64,000 nt of DNA from Paraburkholderia phenazinium (GTDB lineage: Bacteria; Pseudomonadota; Gammaproteobacteria; Burkholderiales; Burkholderiaceae), in the NCBI RefSeq assembly GCF_900142845.1, contig NZ_FSRU01000002.1, positions 1,922,001 to 1,986,000 of the forward strand, in the 5' to 3' direction. Positions 19,506-28,420 of the stretch are shown here, piece after piece. Within the stretch, counting starts at the first letter, position 1. Each line of letters opens with the position of its first letter. The notes below the pieces were generated by a model, which was given only the letters and a program-made list of their open reading frames with translations, ran no database searches and was not told the DNA's origin. The translations under genes and the position numbers were made by a program.

Positions 19506-20853
19506 GGCTCGTCCCCTGCGTTGGCTGAACCAAAGAGGCGAGCCAGTCCGCGACCTGACGTTTGCGGACCTGATCGTCTGCTTCGTTACGCCATCTAACT
19601 TCGAGCCGGGTAGTTTTCCGTCCCTCGGAACGCTGCACGCGCAGGCGCCACGTCAGATATACCTTTCTGGCGTCCGTGTCGATCAACATCGTGTCTATAT
19701 GCAGATCTGGCGTATCGATATCTCCATCGCTCCACTCGATAAACGCGAAAACCTTATCGTTTGGAAGCTGGAACGTCAGGAGTCCATCCCGAGTCAGATT
19801 GGCCAACTCGACGGTCTCACCACCATGAAGATAGTCGGTTTGCTGATCGGGCGGAGCCGCATTCCAGTACGCGAAGTCGAAATCGCGAGGCAGCGGCGCG
19901 TCGCTGTTTATGAATGCGTCATCAACGGTCCCCAGCAGATCACATCGTGGCGCCCAGGATCGATTTAGCGGGCCGAAACCAGCCGGAATTTGACTGGGCA
20001 AATCGGGGGGTAGTCTGCCCTCCGATGCCGCTAGAAAATCACCGACCGAAATGCGTGCCGCTGCCAGCTCTATTTGCGGTGCGGAGACCCGGCGAGCCTG
20101 CGTCGCATTTAGCCACCAACCCGGAGCAAATCCGGTCCCGATCGGATTGCCTGGCCAGTGTGCCTCAGCGAGCGTTTCGGATTGGCCACTTTCCTGCCAA
20201 ACCTTTAGCAAACTGCCGTAGGTGACTCCCGTTCGCCACGCCGATTTGGCTACGCGTTTGGCCGCAGGTTCGTCCACCTGCACGCGAGCACAACCGCCAA
20301 AAGCGCGCTCGTATCTTAGCGAGAATGTCGTGATCGGTGTCGGCCTTGTCAATCGCCAATCGGGTATGCGCACAAGACCCAACGTCGCCAGTCTAATCAG
20401 CCGACTGGTGAGTCGAACAATACCGTTGCGCCTGATGAACCACCGCGGGCCTGTGATAGACAGTGTTTTCGACAACAACGTTTGGGTAGTGGGGGAATTG
20501 CTCGGCATGCCGAATTCCGGTCCGCTTCGCGGGACGGCAGAAGTGACCCGAAGACTGGCGGTAAATTGCTCGGCAGGCTGCCCGCCCGGGGCATGCGCGG
20601 TACCTCGCACCATAACGTCGCAACGAGGTTTCCAGTGGCAGAAGTCGCTCTCGTGCGAGACACTGGAAACGTTCGGATCACCAAGAAATACGTCCGCGAC
20701 GGTCAGCCCCGGTTGCTCGTCGACAAGGGAAAGTGAACCATCGGTAGCAAACGCCAAGGTCGTTTTAAGGACGACAACATCAAACGTGTCACCGGTGGGT
20801 GTGACCCCCGCGTAACCGATCGCATCGAACGGCGTATGGTTAATGAATGACAT
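19498..20853 (-). CDS. DUF2169 T6SS adaptor/chaperone
   Basis: A 451-residue DUF2169 protein (N-terminus MSFINHTPFDAIGYAGVTP; KPRCDVMVRGTAHAPGG; YERAFGGCARV). DUF2169 proteins are known as adaptors that load PAAR-like effectors on VgrG. Here the gene lies between vgrG (23 nt) and the effector (8-nt overlap), the same order as the A. tumefaciens vgrG2-DUF2169-tde2-tdi2 operon. AAGGGG precedes the ATG. It is probably cytosolic. Confidence 0.85.
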   Translation of the reverse strand: MSFINHTPFDAIGYAGVTPTGDTFDVVVLKTTLAFATDGSLSLVDEQPGLTVADVFLGDPNVSSVSHESDFCHWKPRCDVMVRGTAHAPGGQPAEQFTASLRVTSAVPRSGPEFGMPSNSPTTQTLLSKTLSITGPRWFIRRNGIVRLTSRLIRLATLGLVRIPDWRLTRPTPITTFSLRYERAFGGCARVQVDEPAAKRVAKSAWRTGVTYGSLLKVWQESGQSETLAEAHWPGNPIGTGFAPGWWLNATQARRVSAPQIELAAARISVGDFLAASEGRLPPDLPSQIPAGFGPLNRSWAPRCDLLGTVDDAFINSDAPLPRDFDFAYWNAAPPDQQTDYLHGGETVELANLTRDGLLTFQLPNDKVFAFIEWSDGDIDTPDLHIDTMLIDTDARKVYLTWRLRVQRSEGRKTTRLEVRWRNEADDQVRKRQVADWLASLVQPTQGTSHG

Positions 20854-20876
20854 GACGGCGACCCCTTACTGATTCG

Positions 20877-22976
20877 TCAAGGATTGATATCTACGTCCTT
20901 GCCGATAATTGTTGTTGGTCCGTCTGCCGCGATGCGAATCTGCCCACCCGTAATCGAAATATCACCGTTGCTTTCCATCACGATGCGGGCCTTGCCGACC
21001 TTGAGTTCAATCCGATCCCCAGCGGTAACCGTATAGCTCTTGCCCACCATGGTGGTTTTCGATAGCCCGACTTCCTCGGCGCTCGCGAGACCGGCCGCGG
21101 AATTGATCGCGCCCGCCACCGTCACGGTATAAGCCCCACCCACCGTGAGCGCCTTGGCAAGCCCCACCGTCTCGGTCGATGTCAGCGCAACCACCAGGTT
21201 GTCCATCCCGCTGATGGTCTCATTGCGATTCCCCCCTACCGACAGCGTCTCATTACCGCCCACCTGCTCGGTACGATTCACACCAACAGTAATCGTCTCG
21301 TTGTTGCCAACCGTCTCTGTGCGGTTGTTGTTGACCTGCACGGTTTCATCATGGTCAACGGTCTTCGTACGATCGTTACCCACCGTATGCGACTCATCGT
21401 TCTCGACCTCGATACGCTGGTCCTTCTCCGCGTGAATCCAGACCTCTTCTTGCCCCTTCATATCCTCGAAGCGGATCGCGTTGGCATTCGCGACTGTCGC
21501 GCCCTTGCTCGAACGCGTCAAAAAACCGCTCTGCGTCGCATTGGCCGGCAAATCCCACGGCGGCATGTTCTGCGCGTTGTACACCCGCGAGATGATGAGC
21601 GGACGATCCGGATTGCCGTCGAGGAATGAAACGACAACCTCGTCGCCAACGCGCGGAATCTGGATCGCCCCGAATCCCCCGCCCGCCCATGGTTGCCCCA
21701 CACGTACCCAGCACGAACTGCGATTGTCCTTCTGTCCCAGACGGTCCCAATGGAACTGCACCTTCACGCGACCCAGCGAGTCCGTGTAGATTTCCTCGCC
21801 CTTCGGACCAACCACGAACGCCGTTTGCGGCCCCGCAATCATCGGCTTCTGGGTACTCAGCGAAGGTCTGAACGGGATCTTCTTGCGGATGCACACGAAG
21901 CTGTTCGAGTACGTCGCGGAACCCTCATGCGACTGATAGTTATTCGTCCCATGATGGCTGACGGAGAGAATCAGAAACTGGCTGTCCTCCTGCGTGCCGG
22001 AGTCATGGTCGTAATGCCCGGTCAACTGGAAAAACCGTCCGGGGCTAAGCGTCCGGCAATTGCTCGCGCCAATGAAAACCTTGCCCGCCGCTTCCAGTGC
22101 TTCCAGTCGAAACCGCGTCAACTCCTCGCCGCGATCCGTCGAGTCGAATCCGTGCAAGCCAACGTAATCGTAAATCTCGTAGCGCTCGGCATCGCCCTGA
22201 TCCGTGGTCGTATCGGCCGACACAAAGCGGCGCGCAGCCGGTGCCTTGTAGTCGAACGTTTTCATGCTGATGCGGCCCGACTCGAGTTGCCGGTCGGCGC
22301 GCCAGCTCGTCACCACGCTCTCGTTGTCGAGCATCTCACCCGTCGCATATCGCAGCGTGGAGTCGCCATCGATTGCCTTGGCTCCCTGCGAATCGTCCGT
22401 GATGATCAGCTTGTGAGCGTCCTTCGTATGCTCGAAATAAAAGTAGAGTCCTTCCTGCTCGAGCAGCCGGCGCACAAAGTTCAGGTCCGATTCGCGATAC
22501 TGGGTGCAATAGCTATAGGGCTTCGGATCCTTGCGAACGCGAAATTCATAGGACGCCAGCTTCGAGTATTGCGAGAAGACATCGCCAAGGATGTCCTCCA
22601 CGGTTTTGTCCTGGAAAATACGCGTATCGAAGCGCCGGCCCAACATCCAGATCCACGGGCGCACCGTTGCCGAGTAGGTGGACAGACCGCCGTCGGTACC
22701 AAGGTGAATAAATCGCGTGACGTAGCCGTTAAAATAACGTGTCGATCCGTCATTAATCTGTAACTCGATTGACACCTTCTGGGCAATCAGTTGTTTCAGC
22801 TGGATGGTTGCATCCTGCGAGACCAGCCCGACCTCAATATTGAAGAGCTGGGACAGCTCGTCACTGCAGCTGAAATCGCTAACCAGCAGCTGGGACTGGC
22901 CGGACAGCGGGGTATCGATCGAAAAGAGCCTGCTGTTCTGCAGTCCAAAGAAGCTGCTTGGATCAGACATCTGCAT
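20877..22976 (-). CDS. vgrG: T6SS spike protein VgrG (TssI)
   Basis: A 699-residue VgrG without an extra C-terminal enzymatic domain. The gp27-like N-terminal part (FSIDTPLSGQSQLLVSDFSC) is followed by the gp5-like OB region (GRVKVQFHWDRLGQKDNRSS, VGDEVVVSFLDGNPDRP) and a long needle of repeated VxxNxTxTV units (residues about 540-625) forming the beta-helix. The ATG at 22976 is preceded by GGGGGA. First gene of the leftward island operon; faces the rightward arm across a 233-nt AT-rich gap that must hold both promoters. Confidence 0.95.
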   Translation of the reverse strand: MQMSDPSSFFGLQNSRLFSIDTPLSGQSQLLVSDFSCSDELSQLFNIEVGLVSQDATIQLKQLIAQKVSIELQINDGSTRYFNGYVTRFIHLGTDGGLSTYSATVRPWIWMLGRRFDTRIFQDKTVEDILGDVFSQYSKLASYEFRVRKDPKPYSYCTQYRESDLNFVRRLLEQEGLYFYFEHTKDAHKLIITDDSQGAKAIDGDSTLRYATGEMLDNESVVTSWRADRQLESGRISMKTFDYKAPAARRFVSADTTTDQGDAERYEIYDYVGLHGFDSTDRGEELTRFRLEALEAAGKVFIGASNCRTLSPGRFFQLTGHYDHDSGTQEDSQFLILSVSHHGTNNYQSHEGSATYSNSFVCIRKKIPFRPSLSTQKPMIAGPQTAFVVGPKGEEIYTDSLGRVKVQFHWDRLGQKDNRSSCWVRVGQPWAGGGFGAIQIPRVGDEVVVSFLDGNPDRPLIISRVYNAQNMPPWDLPANATQSGFLTRSSKGATVANANAIRFEDMKGQEEVWIHAEKDQRIEVENDESHTVGNDRTKTVDHDETVQVNNNRTETVGNNETITVGVNRTEQVGGNETLSVGGNRNETISGMDNLVVALTSTETVGLAKALTVGGAYTVTVAGAINSAAGLASAEEVGLSKTTMVGKSYTVTAGDRIELKVGKARIVMESNGDISITGGQIRIAADGPTTIIGKDVDINP

Positions 22977-23209
22977 GGCGTTCCCCCGTTTCCTGGTGGT
23001 CAGTTATGCGCATACAATGTCGAAGCCCTGAGAGTCCGACAAAATCCGCCTCGCGATTATATTGCGCGTTTCAGGCTATGAACAATCTCGGCAAAAATTA
23101 ACAATTTAGCGAATGCTTATTAATGTGCAGCAATAATTGCTTCACATTATGCATGTTGAATAAACCAGTAATTTTTTCGCCCACGATTGATCCGATAACG
23201 CAGGTAAAT

Positions 23210-24289
23210 ATGAGCGATACCGAGTTTTACGCTTGCACCGCCGACAACCCGGGCCCACTCATGGGTAATGGGGGCATGCTCGGGCCCAGCGCATTGCCGG
23301 GCGTCGGATTCGGCGGCGCTCGCCAATCGGAGGTAACGCCCGTCCTCGTCGATCTCGGCGGTCTCTACCCGGCCGACTCGAGGGCGGTGTCGCGTTATCT
23401 CATCGCCGAGCTCAAATACGACGACAGCCTGACGGCCGAACAACGCGCGAACGATCTGGTGATGCTTCAACAGGCGCTCAGAGAGGTCGAACAGGAGTTC
23501 AACAAGACCGAGTTCGGCAAACTGTACAAGGAAGCACAGACGGTCCCGGGTCTCACCGGGGACATTCTCAACGCGTTCTACGCGCCGTCGAATATCGGCG
23601 CCACCGCCGCCACTGCTGCGGGCTCCGCGTTGTCGCTGGTGCCCAAAGCGCCGACCTCCGACTTGCTCGATATCCCGGACCAGGCCAGGCAAAAGCTTCT
23701 TGCGTGGGCAAGAAAAGGCGGAAACCAGGGCATCAAATCGGCGCAGAAGCGCTTCGGCAATACGCTCAAGCTCGTGCGTATCGACGGCAAGTGGGCCTTC
23801 GAAATTCCAGCGGGCAAAAAGGCTGCCGGTTACGTCATCAAAGGGCGTGCGGCGGCCAATGTCGTGCGTATTCCTGCGTATCGCCAGGCGGCACTTGAAG
23901 CGCTCGAGGCGAAAAACCGCGTCAACCTCGAAGGGTTTGGAGAAACCCTGGGCGGGCGCATTACCGGCGTGGGTGCGGGCGGATTGCTTGCGCTAGGTCC
24001 GCAGGCCATCCTGGACTCGATTGATGCGGACAATCTGCATCAGTTTGCAAGCCTGGAAGCACACAGCCAACCCGCTAACGCAGCAGGCTGGCTGGCCGGC
24101 TGGGGCGCTGGTGCCGCGGTGCCTGGCGTCGTGGCGCTGGTGGTGGGGGCGCCTGTGGAGGTGCCGGTCCTTGCCGTACTCGCGGTCGGTTTCGGCGTGG
24201 GGCTGACGGTTCAGGTCTTCGTGTCGCGCCACTATGGAAAGCGGATCGGCGGCTGGTGGGACGACCTGGCGGCACGTCACCACTGGTAA
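23210..24289 (+). CDS. candidate T6SS effector with C-terminal hydrophobic hairpin
   Basis: A 359-residue protein of no family I recognise. It has no Sec signal. The N-terminal 45 residues are glycine-rich (GPLMGNGGMLGPSALPG), followed by a helical charged part (residues 65-115), a basic region (185-240), and a glycine/alanine/valine-rich hydrophobic hairpin at about residues 290-338 (VVALVVGAPVEVPVLAVLAV), then a basic tail ending DLAARHHW. The layout recalls colicin-type pore formers. The start at 23210 has AGG upstream. It is followed after 9 nt by a polytopic membrane protein, as expected of a membrane-toxin immunity. Function is inferred. Confidence 0.6.
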   Translation: MSDTEFYACTADNPGPLMGNGGMLGPSALPGVGFGGARQSEVTPVLVDLGGLYPADSRAVSRYLIAELKYDDSLTAEQRANDLVMLQQALREVEQEFNKTEFGKLYKEAQTVPGLTGDILNAFYAPSNIGATAATAAGSALSLVPKAPTSDLLDIPDQARQKLLAWARKGGNQGIKSAQKRFGNTLKLVRIDGKWAFEIPAGKKAAGYVIKGRAAANVVRIPAYRQAALEALEAKNRVNLEGFGETLGGRITGVGAGGLLALGPQAILDSIDADNLHQFASLEAHSQPANAAGWLAGWGAGAAVPGVVALVVGAPVEVPVLAVLAVGFGVGLTVQVFVSRHYGKRIGGWWDDLAARHHW

Positions 24290-24298
24290 GCTGATCCT

Positions 24299-25069
24299 AT
24301 GGAAAAGACCCTGATCAGGATGCCGTTCGGCATGTTCGTGTTCAATGCCGTCGCCGGCTTCATGATTGCGACGAGTTTCCCCGTCCTCGTGTGGCTGGTG
24401 CCGGTGATGCTCGTGGCTGTCTTCGCCTTCAGCATCTTTGCGGCATTTTTTGCAACCCGCTATAGCGCCTACCACCGGGGCATGAGCATACTCATGCGGC
24501 TCAATTTCAGTCTCTTCGCAGCGGCTGTGTGCGAAACCATTGCGGAACCGTTCGGTCTGTCGCAGCGGTCGGTGGTGGCCGTCGTTCTTGCGTACCTCGT
24601 GTTGCTGAGTGCCGTCTACCTTATCTACTTCCACAGCGAAAAACGCGCGCACTGGCTTCAATTCGCTACGAGCCTGGCCAGCCCAACCCTCGTCGTCAGG
24701 GAGGAGAGAGTCGCCAGGATTGTGCGCCCGCGCACAGCCAGCCGCAGGCCGTCGTCAAGCTGGTATGCGCCGATTGGCTCGGCAATCGGCGTGGCCATGC
24801 TGTCGATTGCCGGTGCGTCGCTCGGCACGCACGGCAACGATCAGTTTCAGGCCGCTGTTGGTGCGGCGCTCATCCTGTCGCCGCTGGTGTTTCTGCGCTA
24901 CATGATGCCGTATTTCGTCGGCATTTCAGAAGTCAGGCGGGTCGAACGGCTGCGCGGCGCGCGTTTCGCTTTCGACAACCTCGAAGCCCTGCAACGCGAG
25001 CGTGCCACACTCGGCGTGGCACGCCTGCTTAATCCCCTGTTAAGACAGCCGCCCCGCCCTTCCCGGTAA
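24299..25069 (+). CDS. polytopic membrane protein, candidate immunity protein
   Basis: A 256-residue protein with about six hydrophobic segments, two close together at residues 9-55, one or two at 62-108, and two at 158-205. A basic cytosolic tail follows (RVERLRGARFAFDNLEALQR). No enzymatic motif is seen. Its position directly after the hydrophobic-hairpin protein and before tssF makes an inner-membrane immunity role the best guess. Confidence 0.6.
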   Translation: MEKTLIRMPFGMFVFNAVAGFMIATSFPVLVWLVPVMLVAVFAFSIFAAFFATRYSAYHRGMSILMRLNFSLFAAAVCETIAEPFGLSQRSVVAVVLAYLVLLSAVYLIYFHSEKRAHWLQFATSLASPTLVVREERVARIVRPRTASRRPSSSWYAPIGSAIGVAMLSIAGASLGTHGNDQFQAAVGAALILSPLVFLRYMMPYFVGISEVRRVERLRGARFAFDNLEALQRERATLGVARLLNPLLRQPPRPSR

Positions 25070-25108
25070 TATCCGCAGGTCCACTGAGCTCGAAGCGGCA
25101 ACCCGCAA

Positions 25109-26935
25109 ATGGAAGAACTGCTGCCTTTTTACGAACGCGAACTCTCGCTGCTCAGGCAGTACGCGCGCGCGTTCGCCGAGCGTAACCCGAAGATCGCCGC
25201 CCGCCTCGCCATGGCGAGCGACAACTCGGAGGACCCGCACGTCGAGCGCATGATCGAATCCTCGGCACTGTTGGGTGCCCGCCTCGGCGCCAGGATCGAG
25301 GACGAGTACCCGGAATTCACCGAGGCGCTTCTGGACATGCTGTACCCGCACTATCTGCGGGCAATTCCATCCTGCTCGATCGCGCAGTTCGCGACGGATT
25401 CCCGCACCGGCCAACTGACCGAAGCGGTCACGGTCAAGCGCGGGGCGGCGCTGGAGGCTCGCGTGGGCGAGTGCCGGTTTCGTACGGTCTACGATGTGAC
25501 CGTGCTGCCGCTGCGTTTAACGGAGGCCCGTTATTCCGCGACGGCGACAGCGCCGATGAGCACCCAGCTTCCGGCGCACACAACCGGTCTGGTCTCGATC
25601 TCATTCGAACCGGCCGCCGAAGCCGAAGCATTTGCCGCGACGCAAGGCGGCAGTCCGGTGCGGATACACCTAACCGGGCAGCAGAGCTTCGTATCGGCAC
25701 TCACCGATACCCTGCTGATGCGCCCTACCGCCGCGTTTGCCGAAGCGGATGGGTCCGGTCGGTGGAAAGCGCTCTCGCACCTACCGTTTAGTGCCGTCGG
25801 CTTCGAAGATCAGGACGCGCTGATCGGCGGGGAACCGGACGCTCCGGCGGCGTTTCGCCGGCTGATGGAGTTCTTCGCGTTTCCCGAGAAGTTTTACTTT
25901 ATCGACCTCGATTTCGCGCGCCTGCTGCGGGCCACCGGCTCATGCAAAAAGTTGACGCTGCATATCGCCGTCGCAAACGTGCTAAAGGACTCTTCCGCGG
26001 CACACGTATTGGGAACCCTTCGGGCCGACAATCTTCGGCTCTTCTGCACACCCGTCATCAACCTGTTTAAACGCGAAGCGCTGCCGCTTCGAGGCGCGCG
26101 CGACGCCCTTTCGTACCCGGTGATCCCCGAAGCACCGCGCGTTCCGAACACTGAAATCTACTCGATCGATTCCGTCTATACGATCGAGCAGACCGCGGCA
26201 GGCAAGGTGGTGCGGGAAATTCCGCCTTACCGTTCGATGCGGCACGACGAATCGGCCCAGTCGTCACGAACGTACTGGCTCGCCCGTCGCGATCGATGGG
26301 TCGCGCAGCAGCGCCCCGGCTATGAGACCGAGATTTCCTTCGTGAGTATCGGGGCGACACCCGCCGAGCTGGACCCGGGTCCGTTGGGCATCGAACTGAC
26401 CTGCACCAATCGGGACTTGCCGCCGGCCATGCCGTTCGGCATGCCGGGCGGCGATCTGTTGAATGAGGATGCTTCGTTTGCCTGCACGATTTCCATGCTG
26501 CGGGCCCCGACTCGAAGCGCGACGCTGGCGCAGGGCAACAGGAGTCTCTGGCGTATCGTTGCGCAGCTCACGCCAAATGCGCTGTCACTGGACCTTGCCG
26601 GTCTCAAAGCCCTGCTTTACCAGCATGCTCATTCGGCGTCGACATCCATGTCGACGCTGATCGACGGAATCGCCGGACTCGATCACCGCCCCTGCATGCG
26701 ATGGATGCCCGCCAAGCCTCTGGCAAACTTCGTCCGCGGTATAGAAGTGCTGTTGACGATCGACGAGCCCGCCTTCAACGGCGTGAGTCTCGGCGTCTTC
26801 ATCGGCGTGATGGAACGTTTCTTTGAACCGTACGCGCATTCGAACAGTTTTACCCAACTGGTCGTGCTTTCAAAAAATACGGGTAATGAAATCCGGCGTT
26901 GCGCCCCTCGTCAGGGCACCTCCCCGCTACTTTGA
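25109..26935 (+). CDS. tssF: T6SS baseplate subunit TssF (orphan)
   Basis: A 608-residue TssF/VasA/ImpG protein, normal length for this baseplate component. The N-terminal signature is clear (MEELLPFYERELSLLRQYAR, then DPHVERMIESSALLGARL, ALLDMLYPHYLRAIPS). The typical C-terminal end is present (TGNEIRRCAPRQG). Normally it sits with tssE, tssG and tssA; none of these is nearby, and tssG does not follow. The gap to the membrane-protein gene is 39 nt, so it appears to be the third gene of the effector arm. The frame is intact. Confidence 0.9.
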   Translation: MEELLPFYERELSLLRQYARAFAERNPKIAARLAMASDNSEDPHVERMIESSALLGARLGARIEDEYPEFTEALLDMLYPHYLRAIPSCSIAQFATDSRTGQLTEAVTVKRGAALEARVGECRFRTVYDVTVLPLRLTEARYSATATAPMSTQLPAHTTGLVSISFEPAAEAEAFAATQGGSPVRIHLTGQQSFVSALTDTLLMRPTAAFAEADGSGRWKALSHLPFSAVGFEDQDALIGGEPDAPAAFRRLMEFFAFPEKFYFIDLDFARLLRATGSCKKLTLHIAVANVLKDSSAAHVLGTLRADNLRLFCTPVINLFKREALPLRGARDALSYPVIPEAPRVPNTEIYSIDSVYTIEQTAAGKVVREIPPYRSMRHDESAQSSRTYWLARRDRWVAQQRPGYETEISFVSIGATPAELDPGPLGIELTCTNRDLPPAMPFGMPGGDLLNEDASFACTISMLRAPTRSATLAQGNRSLWRIVAQLTPNALSLDLAGLKALLYQHAHSASTSMSTLIDGIAGLDHRPCMRWMPAKPLANFVRGIEVLLTIDEPAFNGVSLGVFIGVMERFFEPYAHSNSFTQLVVLSKNTGNEIRRCAPRQGTSPLL

Positions 26936-27024
26936 TACCGAAACTCGCCTTGCCCGACGTCTCCTTGCTACAGTCCCATATCCGAAGCTGAACCCACCGT
27001 CCGAAGTCATTGAAGGATCGATCC

Positions 27025-27225
27025 GTGCGCAAATCTGTATTGCTCATCCTGCTTGCGGCGTGCGCCGCAGCATTCGCACCCGTTAGCGCCGAGGCGCATC
27101 CCCGTGTTGTGTGCAAACGGGTCTGGTATCGCGGCCATCTCGTGCGCCGCTGCCGTCAGGTGCCGCCGCCCCGTCATCACCCGCATCGCCGACCGCCCCA
27201 GCATCGCCGGGGCAACTACGTCTGA
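27025..27225 (+). CDS. small exported basic, His/Pro-rich peptide
   Basis: A 66-residue product. I use GTG at 27025 because AAGGA lies upstream and a clean signal peptide follows (RKSVLLILLAACAAAFAPVS, cleavage near AEA). A TTG at 27010 is the alternative. The mature part is very basic, with two cysteines and a tail of His, Pro and Arg (PPPRHHPHRRPPQHRRG). Function unknown; metal or polyanion binding is possible. Confidence 0.55.
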   Translation: MRKSVLLILLAACAAAFAPVSAEAHPRVVCKRVWYRGHLVRRCRQVPPPRHHPHRRPPQHRRGNYV

Positions 27226-27328
27226 CAGGTCCAGGAAAGACTATCGGATGCGCATTTGGAAGGCCGCCGCAGCATCGTCACAATGGCGGCACACAATAGC
27301 GCACCCTATTCTTTTGAACCGACAGCAG

Positions 27329-27700
27329 ATGAACAAATCGATCGCCGCCCTGGCACTCATCGCACTTTGCTCCACCGCGCAGGCCAGTCCGGCATCCGAT
27401 GCCGACAACGGGTTTCTCACCGGCAACTACTTTCGAGGCGGAAGCCAATCGATGCGTGCTGCCTACGTCATTGGCATCCTCGACGGCTTCTCGTACTCCA
27501 CGGTGTTCGGCGCGCCGGACGCGAGGGTCGAGAAGCTCCGCCGCTGTATCGGCGCCATGAATGCCAATACCCGGGCAGTCGGCACGATCGTGGATCAATA
27601 CCTCGACGCACACCCTGAGTCATGGAATGAGAAGATGCAGCCGATCGTCCTGCGCGCCATGCGGCAGGCTTGTGCAACGCATGGCGTAGCGATCGACTAA
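27329..27700 (+). CDS. Rap1a/Tai-family-like periplasmic protein
   Basis: A 123-residue protein with signal peptide MNKSIAALALIALCSTAQAS and a small helical mature domain. YVIGILDGFSYS, the two cysteines RRCIGAMN and RQACATHG, and the segment IVDQYLDAHPESW fit the Rap1a/Tai layout. Members of that family are periplasmic immunity proteins against T6SS amidases. No matching amidase effector is in the window, so it may be an orphan immunity gene. The family call is from memory. Confidence 0.6.
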   Translation: MNKSIAALALIALCSTAQASPASDADNGFLTGNYFRGGSQSMRAAYVIGILDGFSYSTVFGAPDARVEKLRRCIGAMNANTRAVGTIVDQYLDAHPESWNEKMQPIVLRAMRQACATHGVAID

Positions 27701-27747
27701 AGGCCGCCAAGGCGTACGAACCAACGAACGGCCGATCCAATACGAAC

Positions 27748-27787
27748 ATTGGCCCGCTACCGCCCATTGCGGCGGTAGCGGGCCAAT
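27748..27787. terminator. 17-bp perfect hairpin between convergent genes
   Basis: ATTGGCCCGCTACCGCC pairs perfectly with its complement across a six-base loop (27765-27770), followed by short T- or A-rich flanks. It would end transcripts from both sides. A near copy lies at 29625-29664, also downstream of a DUF4148 gene. Confidence 0.65.
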
Positions 27788-27887
27788 TTAGCCATGAGGC
27801 GCGCAGAGGGTACTGCGCGTTCAGCGGGCGATGCCAGCCACCGGATCAGTCGCTAACGGCTCGCCAATCTGACAGCTTGGTCGTGGC

Positions 27888-28205
27888 TTAGTGACCTACG
27901 TAAAGCGAACGCTCGCCGGGATAGCTCGACACGGCTGCGGCGGGCGCGCCCGATTCCGACGAGCCGCTCACGACACCACCGACACCGCTCGTCGAGCCAT
28001 TCTCAGCAGCAACGCGCGCTTCGGCAGCCTCGATCTGAACGGGGTAAGTAGCTTGGTCGCCACCCGGACGATAGCCGGCCTTTTCAAGCTGGACCAGTTG
28101 CGCACGCACTTCGGCGCGCGTCAGCGGCTGGTTCGATTGGGCGAACGACACGACCGGAGCGGAGAGAGCAACAGCAATAGCGACAGCCTTGATAAGCGAG
28201 TTCAT
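27888..28205 (-). CDS. DUF4148 exported protein, paralogue 1
   Basis: A 105-residue periplasmic protein with signal peptide ending SFAQS. The DUF4148 core LTRAEVRAQLVQLEKAGY is followed by YPVQIEAAEARVAAENG, a Ser/Gly-rich linker and the C-terminal end LYVGH. The ATG at 28205 follows GGAGG. DUF4148 proteins are abundant in Burkholderiaceae; function is unknown. It shares promoter layout and C-terminal motif with the copies at 29735 and 32502. Confidence 0.85.
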   Translation of the reverse strand: MNSLIKAVAIAVALSAPVVSFAQSNQPLTRAEVRAQLVQLEKAGYRPGGDQATYPVQIEAAEARVAAENGSTSGVGGVVSGSSESGAPAAAVSSYPGERSLYVGH

Positions 28206-28271
28206 GATAACGACCTCCAGAGATTGTCTTGGACAGCGCTGCAAACGGGTTTGTGTGCAGCCAGTGATCAC

Positions 28272-28325
28272 AGTGTAGAAAGACCATGACCCAGGGTAAA
28301 TACCTAAGTTATGAAATCACTTTTC
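28272..28325 (-). promoter_or_regulatory. DUF4148 promoter and conserved upstream block, copy 1
   Basis: On the minus strand TTTACC (-35, 28295-28300) and TACACT (-10, 28272-28277) are separated by 17 nt. The -35 is embedded in the imperfect dyad TTAGGTATTTACCC. Upstream lies GTGATTTCATAA, shared almost unchanged with copy 2. Confidence 0.6.
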
Positions 28326-28420
28326 TCGCAAACAGGACAATGGACGAGTCGCTTAACGAACGACGATCAGGTACGAAAACTGCTGTGTCTTCTATCGGTA
28401 TCTTTGTGAGGAGCCAAGCT

